A stretch of DNA of 64,000 nt from Halicephalobus mephisto (taxonomy: Eukaryota; Nematoda; Chromadorea; Rhabditida; Panagrolaimidae): positions 1 to 64,000 of the forward strand of contig SWDT01000172.1 in assembly GCA_009193035.1 (NCBI GenBank), read 5' to 3'. Both the position numbers and the translations under genes were made by a program. The notes beneath the pieces are model-generated. The model was given only the letters and a program-made list of their open reading frames with translations. It had not been told where the DNA came from and searched no databases. Within the stretch, counting starts at the first letter, position 1. Every line of letters begins with the position of its first letter. Positions 12,101 through 24,060 of the stretch are shown piece after piece.

Positions 12101-14503
12101 CCTAATTCATCGAAATCTGGTCAAAATAAACAACCAACTATGTCGATGAATATTCCACTTGGAGAATTGGATGAACCTGGTCCTTCTGGTAGTCCTGGTA
12201 CATCGAAATTTTCACTTATTCATCAAGGACTTCAGAAAGTTAGCGCAACTTTGAGAAATAAAAAACAAACAGTTGTTAGCTTTAGACAAACTTTAGCACA
12301 ATCTGCTACAACAGCGAATTTTGGAAATGGTTGGTTTTTTTTGTTTTTATTATTTGGTAGTTATAATTAAATTTATTTTTTTAAAATAAGAATTAGAGTT
12401 GAAGGTCGAAATTTGGACTTTTCGTGCTAAGATATGATTTTTGGAATTTGAATTTTCGTGCTAAGATGACATTCAATATTTGGAATTTTCGGAGTAGGAT
12501 ATGAATTGAAGATTTTTTATTTTAATTCTGATATATCAAGTTCTATGAATTTAAGCAGCTTTTGAAATAGGTAAAATTCATAAATGTCCTAATGTGACAA
12601 AGTTTAATTCTGAATTTTGAACTTTGGAGTAAATTGTTATTTCTAATAAAATATTTGAGGATTAGTATTTATATATATCATAATTCAGAAGTTCCTGAAG
12701 TTATCTAAAAGTGCATTCTTAAAAAGTATAAGATTGTGAAGTAAATATCACTCAAAATTAGAAATTTTCTAAATTGCTTTAGTTTTTTGAAAATTTTAAA
12801 AATTTTATTTGAAATAATTTTGGAAAAAATTATTTTTATAACTGTGTGATTATTAATTAATGTATTGCAGTAAGAGCAGAACCTGGACCGAGCAGATTAA
12901 CGGAAAGTCGATCTACGGGTCATTTGACGGATAATTCTAATATTTCTACTGTAGATAGACAGAAGATAGCTGATGATATATTAAACAAATACAGAAGTCC
13001 TGGAGGATTACAAATAACTCAAAATAATCAAGAAATTCAACCAAAATGTGAAATTGTCGAAGATGACATTCAACGACCGTATTATGATCCGGAAAATTTA
13101 ACTAATTGTAAAGCATTTATAGATGTGAAAAGAAAATTAAGATCTGTTTTGAGTTCTGCAGTAAATTTGTCATCGAGTTCAATTGCATCAACTACGGTAG
13201 GAAGTGAATCTTCGGATGCGGATTCTGTATCTAATGCGATATTTGAATATTTGAAACTTCTACTTGCAGAAGCTATAAACGATCAAGACAGGGTTATGAC
13301 AGCTCAAATAAGAGAAGTTCAAAGATCTTTGTCAATATTTGATTCAAAAGGTATTAGAAAATTATTAAGAACGATGAGAGATGAAAATAGAAAAAGAACA
13401 GCATATTTACATTACTTACAACAAAGCAGATTGACGTTGTTACAACTTCAATCTTATTTGAAAAAATTGGAAACGAGACTTAACAGAGAAGAAGATTTAA
13501 CAATTGAATGTCTGACGGAAGTATTAGTAAGGTTTTATTTAGAAAGAAATGACGTAATTGTCAGGGAATTTATCTATGATTTTCAAAAATTAATTGTACA
13601 AGATGAAAGAACGGATTCTGTTGAAAAAATCTTGGAAAAATTATCAAACAAAATGCAACATGAAGCAATGTGGCAAGGTGCTGAAGAAAAAAAATTAGAT
13701 TGTGCAAGAAAATATTTAGAAAGATCATTAATGAGTTATATTTATCATTTTGCATTATATCCTAATGGTGAAGCAGATCAATTTCGAGATGAGTAAGTTT
13801 TATTTTTAATTTTAAAAATTTATTAAAATTATTATTGAAAAAATTATTTAAATTATAATTACGATGGAAATTTTTTATTAAAGTTACAATGTGAAAAATT
13901 TATTTAAATTATAATAAAAAATTTCTATTAAAATTAGAAATTTTAAATTATTTTTGATATAGAAGTATTTTTTATTTTTGTAGATTTAGAAAATAGATTT
14001 GAGAAAATTAAGCGAATTGTACTTGTGAAATTCTGAGTTTTTGTGTAATTTTTAATTTTGTATAAAATAAGATTTTAAAGTTATTTTTTAGAGTGTTTTA
14101 TAAATCGCTATCAGAAATGGCTTCTACAGTAACTCCGGATCATCAAGAACTAAGGATTCCCAGGAGATTCCATGGGGAATGTCCTTGGCCTTCTGCTCAA
14201 GCTGAAATAGCTATTATTAATGCTTATAAATCTCCAAGAGATAAAATGGCATGTGTTGTTAGATGTTGTGAAACAATTGAGAATCTTCTTGCTTTGTCAT
14301 CTGGTCAAGGAACGGCTTCAGCAGATGACATAACGCCTGTTTTGGTGTTTGTTGTTATTAAAGCAAATCCTCCTGCTTTGTTGTCGAATATACAGTATGT
14401 TACTGGATTTTATGGTAAAAGAATGCAAGGATGTGAAGATTATTGGTGGACTCAATTTACATCGGCTGTGGAATTTATAAAACAATTATTAAACAAACAT
14501 TGA
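9131..14503 (+). CDS. rme-6: RME-6/GAPVD1: RasGAP and VPS9 (Rab5 GEF) endocytic regulator
   Basis: Exons 9131-9298, 9344-12329, 12871-13792 and 14092-14503 join in phase to 1,495 aa. The N-terminus and RasGAP-like domain (about 1-430) match animal GAPVD1, with [33 protein letters not shown] and [19 protein letters not shown] long acidic, Ser/Asn-rich linker has two copies of a WSxD motif ([11 protein letters not shown] near 735, [11 protein letters not shown] near 824). Exon 3 carries [12 protein letters not shown]. The C-terminal VPS9 domain (about 1250-1495) has [34 protein letters not shown] and [14 protein letters not shown]. Family knowledge: it activates RAB-5 on clathrin-coated pits and early endosomes. 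The length is close to vertebrate GAPVD1. The start is the first in-frame ATG, after an A-rich context. Confidence 0.95.
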
Positions 14504-15037
14504 AAACAATGGTAAGATATATATTTCATGTTACAGGTTTTTATCATGTTATTTTTAATCAGAGTTTGTACAATAAAAGTTGATTTATAATTGTTTATAG
14601 TTTTTGAGGTTTGGACCTGTAAATATTTTTTTTATTTCAGAATTTTTTGAATTTTTAAATTTTGGAATATTTTAAAAATCTCTATCTGAATAACTTAGAA
14701 AAAAGTTTTATTTTTGCAGTAATCTGAATCAGGGATTTTATAAAAGTTTTTGATTTTTACAGTAATCTGGATTGAAGAATTTTGTTTTTAAACAATTCTG
14801 TAAAAAATCACTTGATTTTTATGGTAATCCGAATTAAAAATTTCGTTTTTAAACAATTCTGTAGAAAATCGCTTTTGATTTTTACAGTAATTTGGATTGA
14901 AGAATTTTTACTTTTTTGAAATACCCTAGATCAAGAATTTCGTAAAAATTTCTACAGTAATCTGAACCAGAAATTTCGTTTTGAGAAAATTGTAAAAGTT
15001 TTTATTTTTTATTTTTGTTATTTGGTGATTTTTAGAG
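14504..15037. repeat. Intergenic with about 70-bp tandem repeats
   Basis: Beyond the rme-6 stop, 14700-15000 holds about four diverged units centred on TTTTTACAGTAATCTGGATT...AAACAATTCTGTA. The last 30 bases are T-rich and end in TTTTTAGAG before the next ATG, a plausible cis- or trans-splice acceptor. Confidence 0.6.
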
Positions 15038-16627
15038 ATGTCAATAAGGGCCTTCAAAGAAGCAAAATTGGACTTCGAAGTCAGTTCTCCAACGACCAGC
15101 GAAAATGCAGAAATCAGAAAAAATCGGACAATTCGGGAACTTCGATCAGATGCAGATTTCGATTTTGATAAATATTCTTCTGTTGTTGAGGATTTTTTCA
15201 ACAAAAAAATGGGATTTACGAACATGAATAAGAAAATTTTGAATGAATTCGAAATGGATCCTTTTCTTCACATGAGTTTTGTTTTTTCTTCGTCGATTTT
15301 AAACAAGGTTTTTTAAAATTATTTTATTTTAAATTTTATTAAAAAAATAATTTTAGAAATTTTTTAGAATTATTTTATTTTAAAATTTTATTAAAAAAAA
15401 TAATTTTAGAAATTTTTAAAAATTATTTTTATTCGAAAATTTTATTAAAAAAATAATTTTAGAAATTTTTTAGAATTATTTTATTTTAAATTTTATTTAA
15501 AAAAATAATTTTAGAAATTTTTAAAAATTATTTTTATTCGAAAATTTTATTAAAAAAATAATTTTAGAAATTTTTTAGAATTATTTTATTTTAAATTTTA
15601 TTTAAAAAAAAGTAATTTTAAAAATTTCTAAAATTATTTTATTTGAAAATTTTATAAAAAAAAGTAATTTTAGGAATTTCTAAAATTATTTTATTCGAAA
15701 ATTTTATAAAAAAAAAGTAATTTTAGGAATTTTTTAGAATTATTTTATTTGAAAATTTAATTTTTTAATAAAATAATTTTTAAAATTTCTAAAATTATTT
15801 TGTTTAAAAATTTTATTTTTTAATTTTTTTAATAAAATTATTTTTAGAAAAATTACATGGTGCCGAAGAACTTTGATGCTCAATATTATATTTCTAATCC
15901 TCCAGTGAAATTTAAAAAAAAAATAAATGAAAATTTTCAAATTTCTGGAAAATTTTTAAATAAAAAAAGAAAAATAATGGAAAATTCAGAAAATGACGAA
16001 TCGTTTGAAATCTTCACTCGGGACACCGGCAAACTTCGGGAAAATTTCGGAAAAATTGTTCAAATTATGAAATCTGGAACGAAATGGGAAGGAGATCCGG
16101 ACTTTGTTGAAGAAAAACCAATCATCGAAATCAAATCTCGGCATCTTCAGAAAGCTTCACGTTTGGGTTCAGGACCTGAATCTAAGAAGACCTTAGTTGC
16201 AGATTCTGGATCTAAGAAAGCTTCATTTTTGGGTTCTGAATCAGAGTCTAAGAAGATTTCGGTTTTAGGTTCGGGATCTAAGAAAATTTTAGTTGCAGAT
16301 TCTGAATCTAAGAAGGCTTCACTTTTGGGTTCTGAATCTAAGAAGACCTTAGCTTCGGATTCTGAATCTAAGAAGACCTTAGCTTCGGATTCGGGATCTA
16401 AGAAAATTTTAGTTGCAGATTCTGAATCTAAGAAAACTTCATTTTTTGATTCTGATTCTAAAACTAAGATCCCAGTTACAGATTCTGAATCTAAGGACTT
16501 TGCATTTCTGGATTCTGCTTCTGAATCCGATTCTGAGGATTTTATTATTGTGAAAACTGAAAAGAATGATCTCGAAAAAACTGCTTTTTTGAAATACAGA
16601 AATGAAAACCTTCGTTTTGTTAAATAA
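15038..16627 (+). CDS. Unrecognised protein with a Ser/Lys repeat tail
   Basis: Exons 15038-15307 and 15848-16627 join in phase 0 (349 aa). The intron (15308-15847) is nearly pure A/T tandem repeat. The N-terminal about 130 residues are charged and mixed (ELRSDADFDFDKYSSVVEDF, DPFLHMSF, KNFDAQYYISNPPVKF) and then turn Lys/Asn-rich. Residues about 195-320 are roughly ten imperfect 11-13-residue repeats of the type DSESKKTLLA, whose Ser-Asp/Glu-Ser pattern suits casein-kinase-2 phosphorylation. There is no signal peptide or membrane helix. I cannot place it in a family. It follows rme-6 on the same strand by 535 bp, so co-transcription is possible but unproven. The start follows a TTTTTAG acceptor directly. 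Confidence 0.65.
15308..15847. repeat. A/T tandem repeat filling an intron
   Basis: Units of about 60-120 bp alternate TTAAAAAAATAATTTTAGAAATTTTT and AGAATTATTTTATTTTAAATTTTA. The many internal TTTTAG sites make the exact 3' splice site of the host intron ambiguous, but only one that I checked keeps the downstream frame with the conserved-looking peptide. Confidence 0.7.
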
Positions 16628-16974
16628 AAATTTTAATTTTTAAATAAAATATTTTAAACTTAAAATTTTTGAATAAAAAGTATTTGAAAAATTCGAAAAA
16701 TTAAAAAAAATATTTTTTTAAATTTTTAATTCAAAATTTAAAATTCGAAAAATTTTAAAAAAGTATTTTTTTTAATTTTTAATTTAAAATTCGAAAAATT
16801 TAAAAAATGGAAAACTTGGTCGACTGGATGCAGGACAGACATTTTTCTGAAAAGAAACTGACCGGAAATCCTGTCCACTTGAATGGCATTTCTGGCAACG
16901 GAAAAAGTCCATTTTATTCGAAAATAAAAATGAATTTTTAATCTTGGACAATTTGGCCGTCATTGAATCTGACG

Positions 16975-17600
16975 TTTTATGTCACTCGCACTGGTAGAAT
17001 AGGTTTTTCCTGATTTTCAGGAATTTTCGTGATGGGAGTAAATTTTTTTTTGATTTTATTTTTTCAATATTGTGCTAGATTTCACTCGAACTGGCAAAAA
17101 AAGATTTTTTCTTGATTTTCAGGGACTTTTGTTGCGAGAGCTGATTTTATTTTTTTCCTATTAAATTTAATTTTACTCGAACTGATAAAAAATTACCTTT
17201 TCTTGATTTTTAGGGACTTTTGTTGCGAGAGTTGATTTTATTTTTTTTCTATTAAAGTTAATTTCACTCGCACTGATAAAAAATTACCTTTTCTTGATTT
17301 TCAGGGACTTTCGTTGCGACAGTTGATATTATTTTTCACAATCTTTCTTTTTTCGTTTTTTCATTAAGTCTAATTGTACTCGCACTGGTAAAAAATTACT
17401 CTTCCCTGATGTTCAAAAACTTTCGTGATGGAAATTTTCTTTTTTTAAGATTATTTTTATTTTTAGGAAATTTTGTGACGATAATTGACTTCTGATTTTC
17501 GATATCCGTTTTTTCTCTTTTTATTAACCTTAATTTCATCCATATTAGTAAAAATCAATTTTCTCCTGATTTTTAAGAACTTTCGTGACATGAAGTGATT
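16975..17600. repeat. Minisatellite array 2a of the GGACTTTCGTGGTGAGA family
   Basis: Cores following TTTTCAG begin at 17021, 17123, 17214 and 17305 (spacing 91-102 bp), with more diverged copies to about 17590. Each unit also contains an ACTCGNACTGGTAAAA box. The array is interrupted on the right by the LTR at 17603. Confidence 0.85.
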
Positions 17601-17602
17601 TC

Positions 17603-18156
17603 TGTTGGATCGGGCACCCCATCCTTAATAGGAAGCGCAACCAACAGGGAACACTTGGTCCCGAACGGATTTCTTTGACATTTTTAGAGAACACTTGGTC
17701 CCGAACAGATTGTCTCAGCACTGGTAGGAAAAACTTAGTCCTGAACGGATTCCTTGAACGCTTGGTCTCGAACGGATTTTTTTAATATTTCCAGAGAACG
17801 CTTGGTCCCGAACGGATTTCTTTAACATTTTCAGAGAACACTTGGTCCCGAACGGATTGTCTCAGCACTGGTAGGAAAAACTTAGTCTCGAATGGATTTT
17901 TTAAATATTTTTAGAGAACGCTTGGTCCCGAACGGATTTTTTTAACATTTCCAGAGAGCGCTTGGTCCCGAACGGATTGCCTGAGCACCAACAAGAGAAC
18001 ATACAGTTTCTCTCGGCGGGAAGTTGATACATGTTTGTTTGTGTCGAGGCCGACATAGTGTTTTGTATTGTGCCTAAGGCATCTATTATTAAATCTTTTC
18101 TTCGAGAATCGAATTCATCATCTAACCGTGGGCCATTCGGAGTGGCAAATACAACA
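17603..18156. mobile_element. Probable solo LTR inserted in the minisatellite array
   Basis: The 554-bp element begins TGTTGGATCGGGC and ends CAAATACAACA, the TG...CA and TGTTG/CAACA ends typical of LTRs. Flanking pentamers ATTTC (17598-17602) and ATTTT (18157-18161) could be a slightly decayed target duplication. The 3' part (CTAAGGCATCTATTATTAAATC, then TTCTTCGAGAATCG) resembles an LTR polyadenylation region. The 5' two thirds contain an internal minisatellite built on GAACGCTTGGTCCCGAACGG (about eight copies). The base composition is much richer in G/C than the host array. No internal retroelement genes are present. Confidence 0.65.
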
Positions 18157-18199
18157 ATTTTCTATCGTATTATAACGATTTTTTACTAGACTTAATTCG

Positions 18200-18960
18200 G
18201 CTCACGTTAGTGAACGATCAGCTTCATCCTGATTTGTAGAGATTTTCACGGCGAGAATTATTTTTTCATTTCGCGACCACAACTTTTTCATTTTTTTTCA
18301 CACCGAACTTCATTCGACTCGCGTTAGTGCATAACTTCCTTCCTGATTTTCAGGGATTTTCGTGGTGAGATTTTACTTCCTATTTTCATCAGTTCTCTAC
18401 CGTACTTAATTAAATTCGTAAATAATCAAGTTTTGTTGATTTTCAGGGAATTTCGTGGTGAGAATAAATTGTATATTGTTTGATTTATATTTTTTAATAT
18501 TGTGCTTAATTCATCATCCATTGGTAAACACAAATTTTTCCCAATTTTCAGGGATTTTCGTGGTGAGAGTTGATTTCATATTTTCATCATTTTCCTACCG
18601 TACTTAATTCAGTTTGTAAATAACCAAGTTTTTTTGATTTTCAGGGACTTTCGTGGTGAGATTTTACTTCCTATTTTCATCATTTTCCTACCGTACTTAA
18701 TTCAGTTTGTAAATAATCAAGTTTTTTTTGATTTTCAGGGACTTTCGTGGTGGAAATTTTTTCGGAATAATTTTTATTCTCATTGATGAAACAAATTTTT
18801 CTACAATTTTCAGAAATTTTCGAGACAAAGTTTAATTTTGTTTTTTATTTTTTAATATTGTCCCTGTTTTTCGTCACACTGGTAAACATTCATTTTTATA
18901 ATTTTCAGGAACTTTCGCGGCGGGAGTTAATTTCGCCTTTCCGACAATGTCATCCAAAAT
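18200..18960. repeat. Minisatellite array 2b, continuing the array beyond the LTR
   Basis: Cores after CAG begin at 18354, 18447, 18552, 18645, 18739, 18814 and 18909. The spacing is mostly 93-105 bp. The last copy reads GAACTTTCGCGGCGGGAGTT and stays open in its frame, unlike most copies, which contain TGGTGA. Confidence 0.85.
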
Positions 18961-21880
18961 TGGGTATTTTCTAAGAAAATATTGATGATTAAGAATGACC
19001 TAGAAAAATTGTTTTCCGTCATATTTCTCTAAATTGAACATATTTAAATTATTTTTAAATTTTTTTAGATTTTTAAAAATTTTATTTTTTTTTAAATATT
19101 TTATTTTTTTGAATTTCTTTAATTTTATATATTTTTTGATTTTTAGGAATTTTATTTTTTTAAAAATATTTATTTATTTTTAAATTTCCTTAATTTTATA
19201 TTTTTTTGACATTTTTAAACTATTTTTTTAAAATATTTTTAAAATTTATGTTTTTAAACTTTTTATATTTTATATTTTTTTGACATTTTTAAACTATTTT
19301 TTTTAAATATTTTTAAAATTTATGTTTTTAAACTTTTTATATTTTATATTTTTTTGATTTTTAAAAATTTTACATTTTTAGTTTGAGAAACTAGATCAAT
19401 TGACTGACCAACTCGCGAACTGCGAAAAACGACAAAGCTGTCAAAAGGTCGTCTTGAAGCCCCGTATTCCTTTTACAGCTTTCCATTGACTTCTCGATTT
19501 CAGTTGGAGTTCGAAATGTAAAACTTTCACTGATTTTTATTCAACATTTTTATCCCGAATGGTTTCCATGATATTTTTATTTTTTCAATATTATTTAAAA
19601 AACTAAAAATAGATTTTTTAAATTTTTTCGAAATCAATTTTGATATTTGTTAAAAATTTTTGAAATTATTATAGAAATTAAATTTTCAGATTTCTTGAAA
19701 ATTCTAGTTTTCAGAAGCTTCCACTTTATTTTGGATGATTCTAAAATCTTCAATATACATCTAATAAAAATAATTTATTTTGAAAAAATTATTATTTCTA
19801 TTAACTTTGGAATTTTTAAAATTTTTCCGATTTTGGGAAATTTCATAAAATTCTACAAAATTATAAAATTTTTCAGATTACTTTGTAGACTTTTGAAAAA
19901 TTATTAAATCTTTAATTTAAAAATAATTTTAAAAAATTATTATTTCTATTAATTTTAGAATTTCTTGAAATTTCCCAAAATCGAAAAAATTTAAAAAGTT
20001 TCAATGTTTCAAAATTTTCCTACTTTATTCTAGTCTTTTGTAGACTTTTAAAATCTTCCAGAATTTCCAATTTAAATATAATTTATTTTATAAAAATAAT
20101 TATTTCTATCAAATTCGGAGTTTTTTGGATTTTTCCGATTTCAAGAAATTCTACAATGTTTCAAAATTTCCTACTTTATTCTGAAATCTTCCAGAATTTC
20201 CAATTTAAATATAATTTACTTTGTAAAAACAATTATTTCTATCAAATTCGGAGTTTTTTGGATTTTTCCGATTTCAAGAAATTCTACAATGTTTCGAAAT
20301 TTCTTACTGGATTCTGAAATCTTCTAGAATTTTCAATTTGAATATAATTTATTTTGTAAAAACAATTATTTCTATCAACTTTGAAATTTCCTAAAAATAG
20401 ACCATTGGAACTCTAGACCTAGTTCGTCTTATCTCAAGTTGCAATAACTCTTAATTTATGATGACCAAAAAGGAAAACTCCGTTGAATGAGTTGTTGAAA
20501 AACACTCGAGTCAACCTTCAAGATCAAATATATCTCGATAAACTTCGAAAAGAGTCCTATTGTCTCGAAAAATGAATAAACGTCTCATCTTTCCTCGTTT
20601 GGAATTTTTTCATCGAAGATCACTAGCTTCAGAAAACAAAACCATCGACTGTAATCCCGTCTGTGCGAAAATAAGAGGCAAGTCACACTTTCCTTTTGTT
20701 AAAAAATAAGCCTCCCTAAGTGAATACGCAATTCAGATCGCGAGAAATGAGATTCTTCGTTTTCAGAATTGTGCAAAATTTATTGAACTAAAATTTCGGA
20801 ATCTTGCGGAACATTATAGATTATAAAGGACGGTTATGAAATCTTTCAAAATTTTATAAGCTTCTAGGATACTGTAGACTAGTCGACAGTTACCAAGTCT
20901 TCAGAATCCTGTAGAAGATTCTTAGATGTGATAGATTATTAAATTTACTAAAATTTATTCAAAGTTCTAAAATCTAATGAAAAACTAGTTTCCGTGATTC
21001 CTATTAGAAATTCAGAAATCTTCAGAATCTTTATTAAAGATCCCACCTTCTAATAGAAAATTAGTCTTTAGAATCCTCATTGAAGTCTCTAGAATCTACT
21101 AGAAAATTAGTCTTCAAAGATCTTATGAAAAATTTCAGATCTTTTCACAATTTCATAGATTCCAAAATCTTGTAAATTTTTATAACTTTCTTTTCGAATT
21201 ATGTAACTTGCAAGACGTTTTAAAAATATCCTGAAAGTATCCAGGATTCAACTAGATTCAAAAATTAAATTTCCCAAACATAAAATTTTATTAAAATTCA
21301 GTTTCCAGAATTCAACAGAACCTTCTGAAGCCTTCCAATTCATCCTAAAAATTTTCCATTTTTAAAACTTCTAATTTCCATTTCAAAAAACTCTGAATTT
21401 TTATAAATAATTTCCTGACAAAGTTCGTTTTCAATTTCGCTAAAAAGGTTGCTTTACTTTTGTTTTTGCTACTTTAAAAAGTTCCGACAACACTTACTCT
21501 TGTTTCCTCTCCAACGATTCCCAGTTTTATCTCCTGACAAAAGCGTCAGCAATATTTGTCGAGTCCATTCTGAGTTCCCAGTGACCAAGATTGAACATGG
21601 AAAATCGCTCTTGTCAAGCATCTGCGAAGAGTCCGCTTGTTTGTTGACGGACCTGAATTCCGATGAGTTTGACTAAACTCAAAATCTCCTTTGTCCATGA
21701 AAGAAGCTGGTATATTTCATCCTGATTTTTATGGAAAAATGAGAAAAGAAGATTTAAATTCTTGAATAATTTTCATTCGACAAGATAAGCATAGTTTTTG
21801 TTCTTGTTTTTTGTGATGGGTTTCGACCTTGTCTTCAGTTTCTTTTAGGATTTGATTGGTAGGATGTCTTTTAGAATAGG
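18961..21880. other. Gene-poor stretch with 133-bp repeats and coding-looking islands
   Basis: 19020-19380 is A/T low complexity with two copies of a roughly 70-bp unit. About 19900-20400 holds a tandem repeat of 133-bp unit (ATCAAATTCGGAG-type boxes at 20108, 20241 and, diverged, 20374). Islands of balanced composition at 19382-19489 and 21490-21676 look like exons but cannot be joined into a gene. I see no RNA gene. Confidence 0.5.
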
Positions 21881-22900
21881 TTTACATTGTAAAAATGTCC
21901 TAATAGTGGTAGGATATATAAAAATAATTTCAATCATAAATTATTAGATTCCTCTGTGACGAGTCTACCTTACGGAATAACAGGTTCCTATTAGCAGTAG
22001 GAAATAGTCTCGGATTACAAAGATTCCGGATTAGATTTTCCTATAATCAAGTTACCGATGTCTCCAGTAGTAACAGGATATATGAAAAATAATCTTGATC
22101 AGAAGCGGAGTAGGAACCTTCGGTAACAACTTGACTCCCTAATGAGCACTTCTAATAACTGTACGATATACAAGTACTTCGTCCATAAACTTGTTCAATT
22201 AAATGTTTCCGTAACGGATTTACCTTATAATAAACATAATTCCAGTGATAGTAAGACCTAAAGTAAATAGTTTAAAATTGTAAATACTTCGAGGTGGATT
22301 CTTCTATAATAAATTTATCCCATAGGTCTCCAGTAGTAGTGTATATGAAAAGTAATTTTAACTATGAATTCTTTTAGATTTCTTCATGACGGACTTCAGA
22401 GAATATTTCCAGTAACAGCACGATATATGAAAAGTCATTTCAAAAATAAATTCTCCTAGATTCTTTCATAATAAAATTGCCTTAGAATATTTCCAGTAGT
22501 AGCACGATATATGAAAAATCATTTCAAAAATAAATTCTCCTAGATTCTTCCATAATAAAATTGCCTTAGAATATTTCCAGTAGTAGCACGATATATGAAA
22601 AATTATTTCAAAAATAAATTCCCTTAGATTCTTCCATAAACTTACTTCATAGAATATAAGCTTCCAATATTCGTGAAATATATAAAAAAAATAAGTTCAC
22701 TAACAAATAATCGGGATAGGATTCTTTTGTAACGGATTTATTTCACAACAAACACACCTCCGATAGCGACAAAACTAGGGTAAGTAGTTGCCATCACAAA
22801 TAATCGAGGTTGAACACCTCTATAACGGATTTACCTCGTAGTCAACGTTTCCCTAATAGGGATAGAAATAGGAAAAGGAATCTCGATCAAAAATTCCCCT
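21880..22900. repeat. Diverged tandem repeat, best copies 84-bp
   Basis: The clearest units start with GAATATTTCCAGTAGTAGCACG at 22401, 22485 and 22569 (84-bp period) and end with CCATAATAAAATTGCCTTA. Flanking sequence from about 21900 to 22870 repeats the same layout (ACGGATTTACCT, ATAACAGGTTCC, AGTAGGATATATGAAAA) with lower identity and longer spacing. Confidence 0.7.
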
Positions 22901-22974
22901 CGCTGAACTTCGCTTTTCTCTTAGGCTAGTTTTGGTGTCAATTTCTAGATGTATTTGAAGACGAATGAAATCAT

Positions 22975-24060
22975 TACTGTTTTCAGGAACTTTCGCGGCG
23001 AGAGCGGACTACGCATGTTTAGACAGTTCGTTTACCAAATTTAACTCGGACTGGTAAAGCAGAAAAGTTACCAAAATTTTCAGGGATTTTCGCGGCGAGA
23101 GTAGATTGCATTTTCTGAGACAGTTCGTTTACCAAGTTTAACTCGGACTGGTAAATCTCAAATTTTCGTGGCGAGAATTTTCTTTTTTCACGTTATTTTT
23201 GTTTTCATTTTCATTGATAAAAAATTTTTTTTTCTTGATTTTCAGAAATTTTCGCTGTGAAAATTAATTAATTTTTTGAAAACCATTACTTCCGTTTTCG
23301 ATTATTAAAACGAATAGAATATTATTGTTTTTATGATCTTGAAGAAGTTTCGCGACGAGAGTTGGTTTTTTTGACAGCTATTTTTTTTCATTACTGGGAC
23401 AAATTTGACATCACCTTTGTTCTCGTCTTCAAAAATTGCGCGACCATAGTTGATTTATTTTTTGAAAGCTTTTTTTCTTATTTTTCATCATTGGAACTAA
23501 TTTAAAAATATCTTTTTTGTCTTGATTTTCAGGAATTTTCGCGGCGAAAATTATTTTTGAATACTGTAGTGAAATTTTTTTCAATATTTTTCCTATTTCG
23601 ATGTTTCAAAAATTCCGTAGTCAATTTTTTTGGTTATTTTTGTTTTTATTTTCTTTGATAAAAAATCAATTTTTTGATTTTCAGGAATTTTCGCGGCGAA
23701 AATTATTTTTGAATACTGTAGTGGAATTTTTTTCGGTATTATTTCAAAAGTATTTTTCCTACTTCGATGTTTCAAAAATTTTCGTGGTAGGAATCGACTT
23801 TGAGTACTGTAGTGGAAGTTTTTTATTTTTAGGATTAATTTTGAAATATTTTTTTAATTTTTAGGAAATTTTGCATATTTTAATAGAAATTTTTCAATTT
23901 TCAGGATTAATTTTAAAATATTTTTTTGTTGTGATTTTCAGAAACTTTCGTGATGTGGGTTATTTTTCTTTTTTGACATTTTTTATTTTTCATCATTAGA
24001 ATAAATTTAAAAGCATTCTTGTCTTGATTTCTAAAGACTTTTGTATCGAGATCTGATTTC
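22975..24060. repeat. Minisatellite array 3 of the same family
   Basis: Cores begin at 22987 and 23084, with further copies near 23165, 23250, 23535, 23690 and 23945. The first about 180 bp (22981-23160) are nearly identical to 42118-42297. Units contain GTTTACCAAATTTAACTCGG and ACTGGTAAA. Confidence 0.8.
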
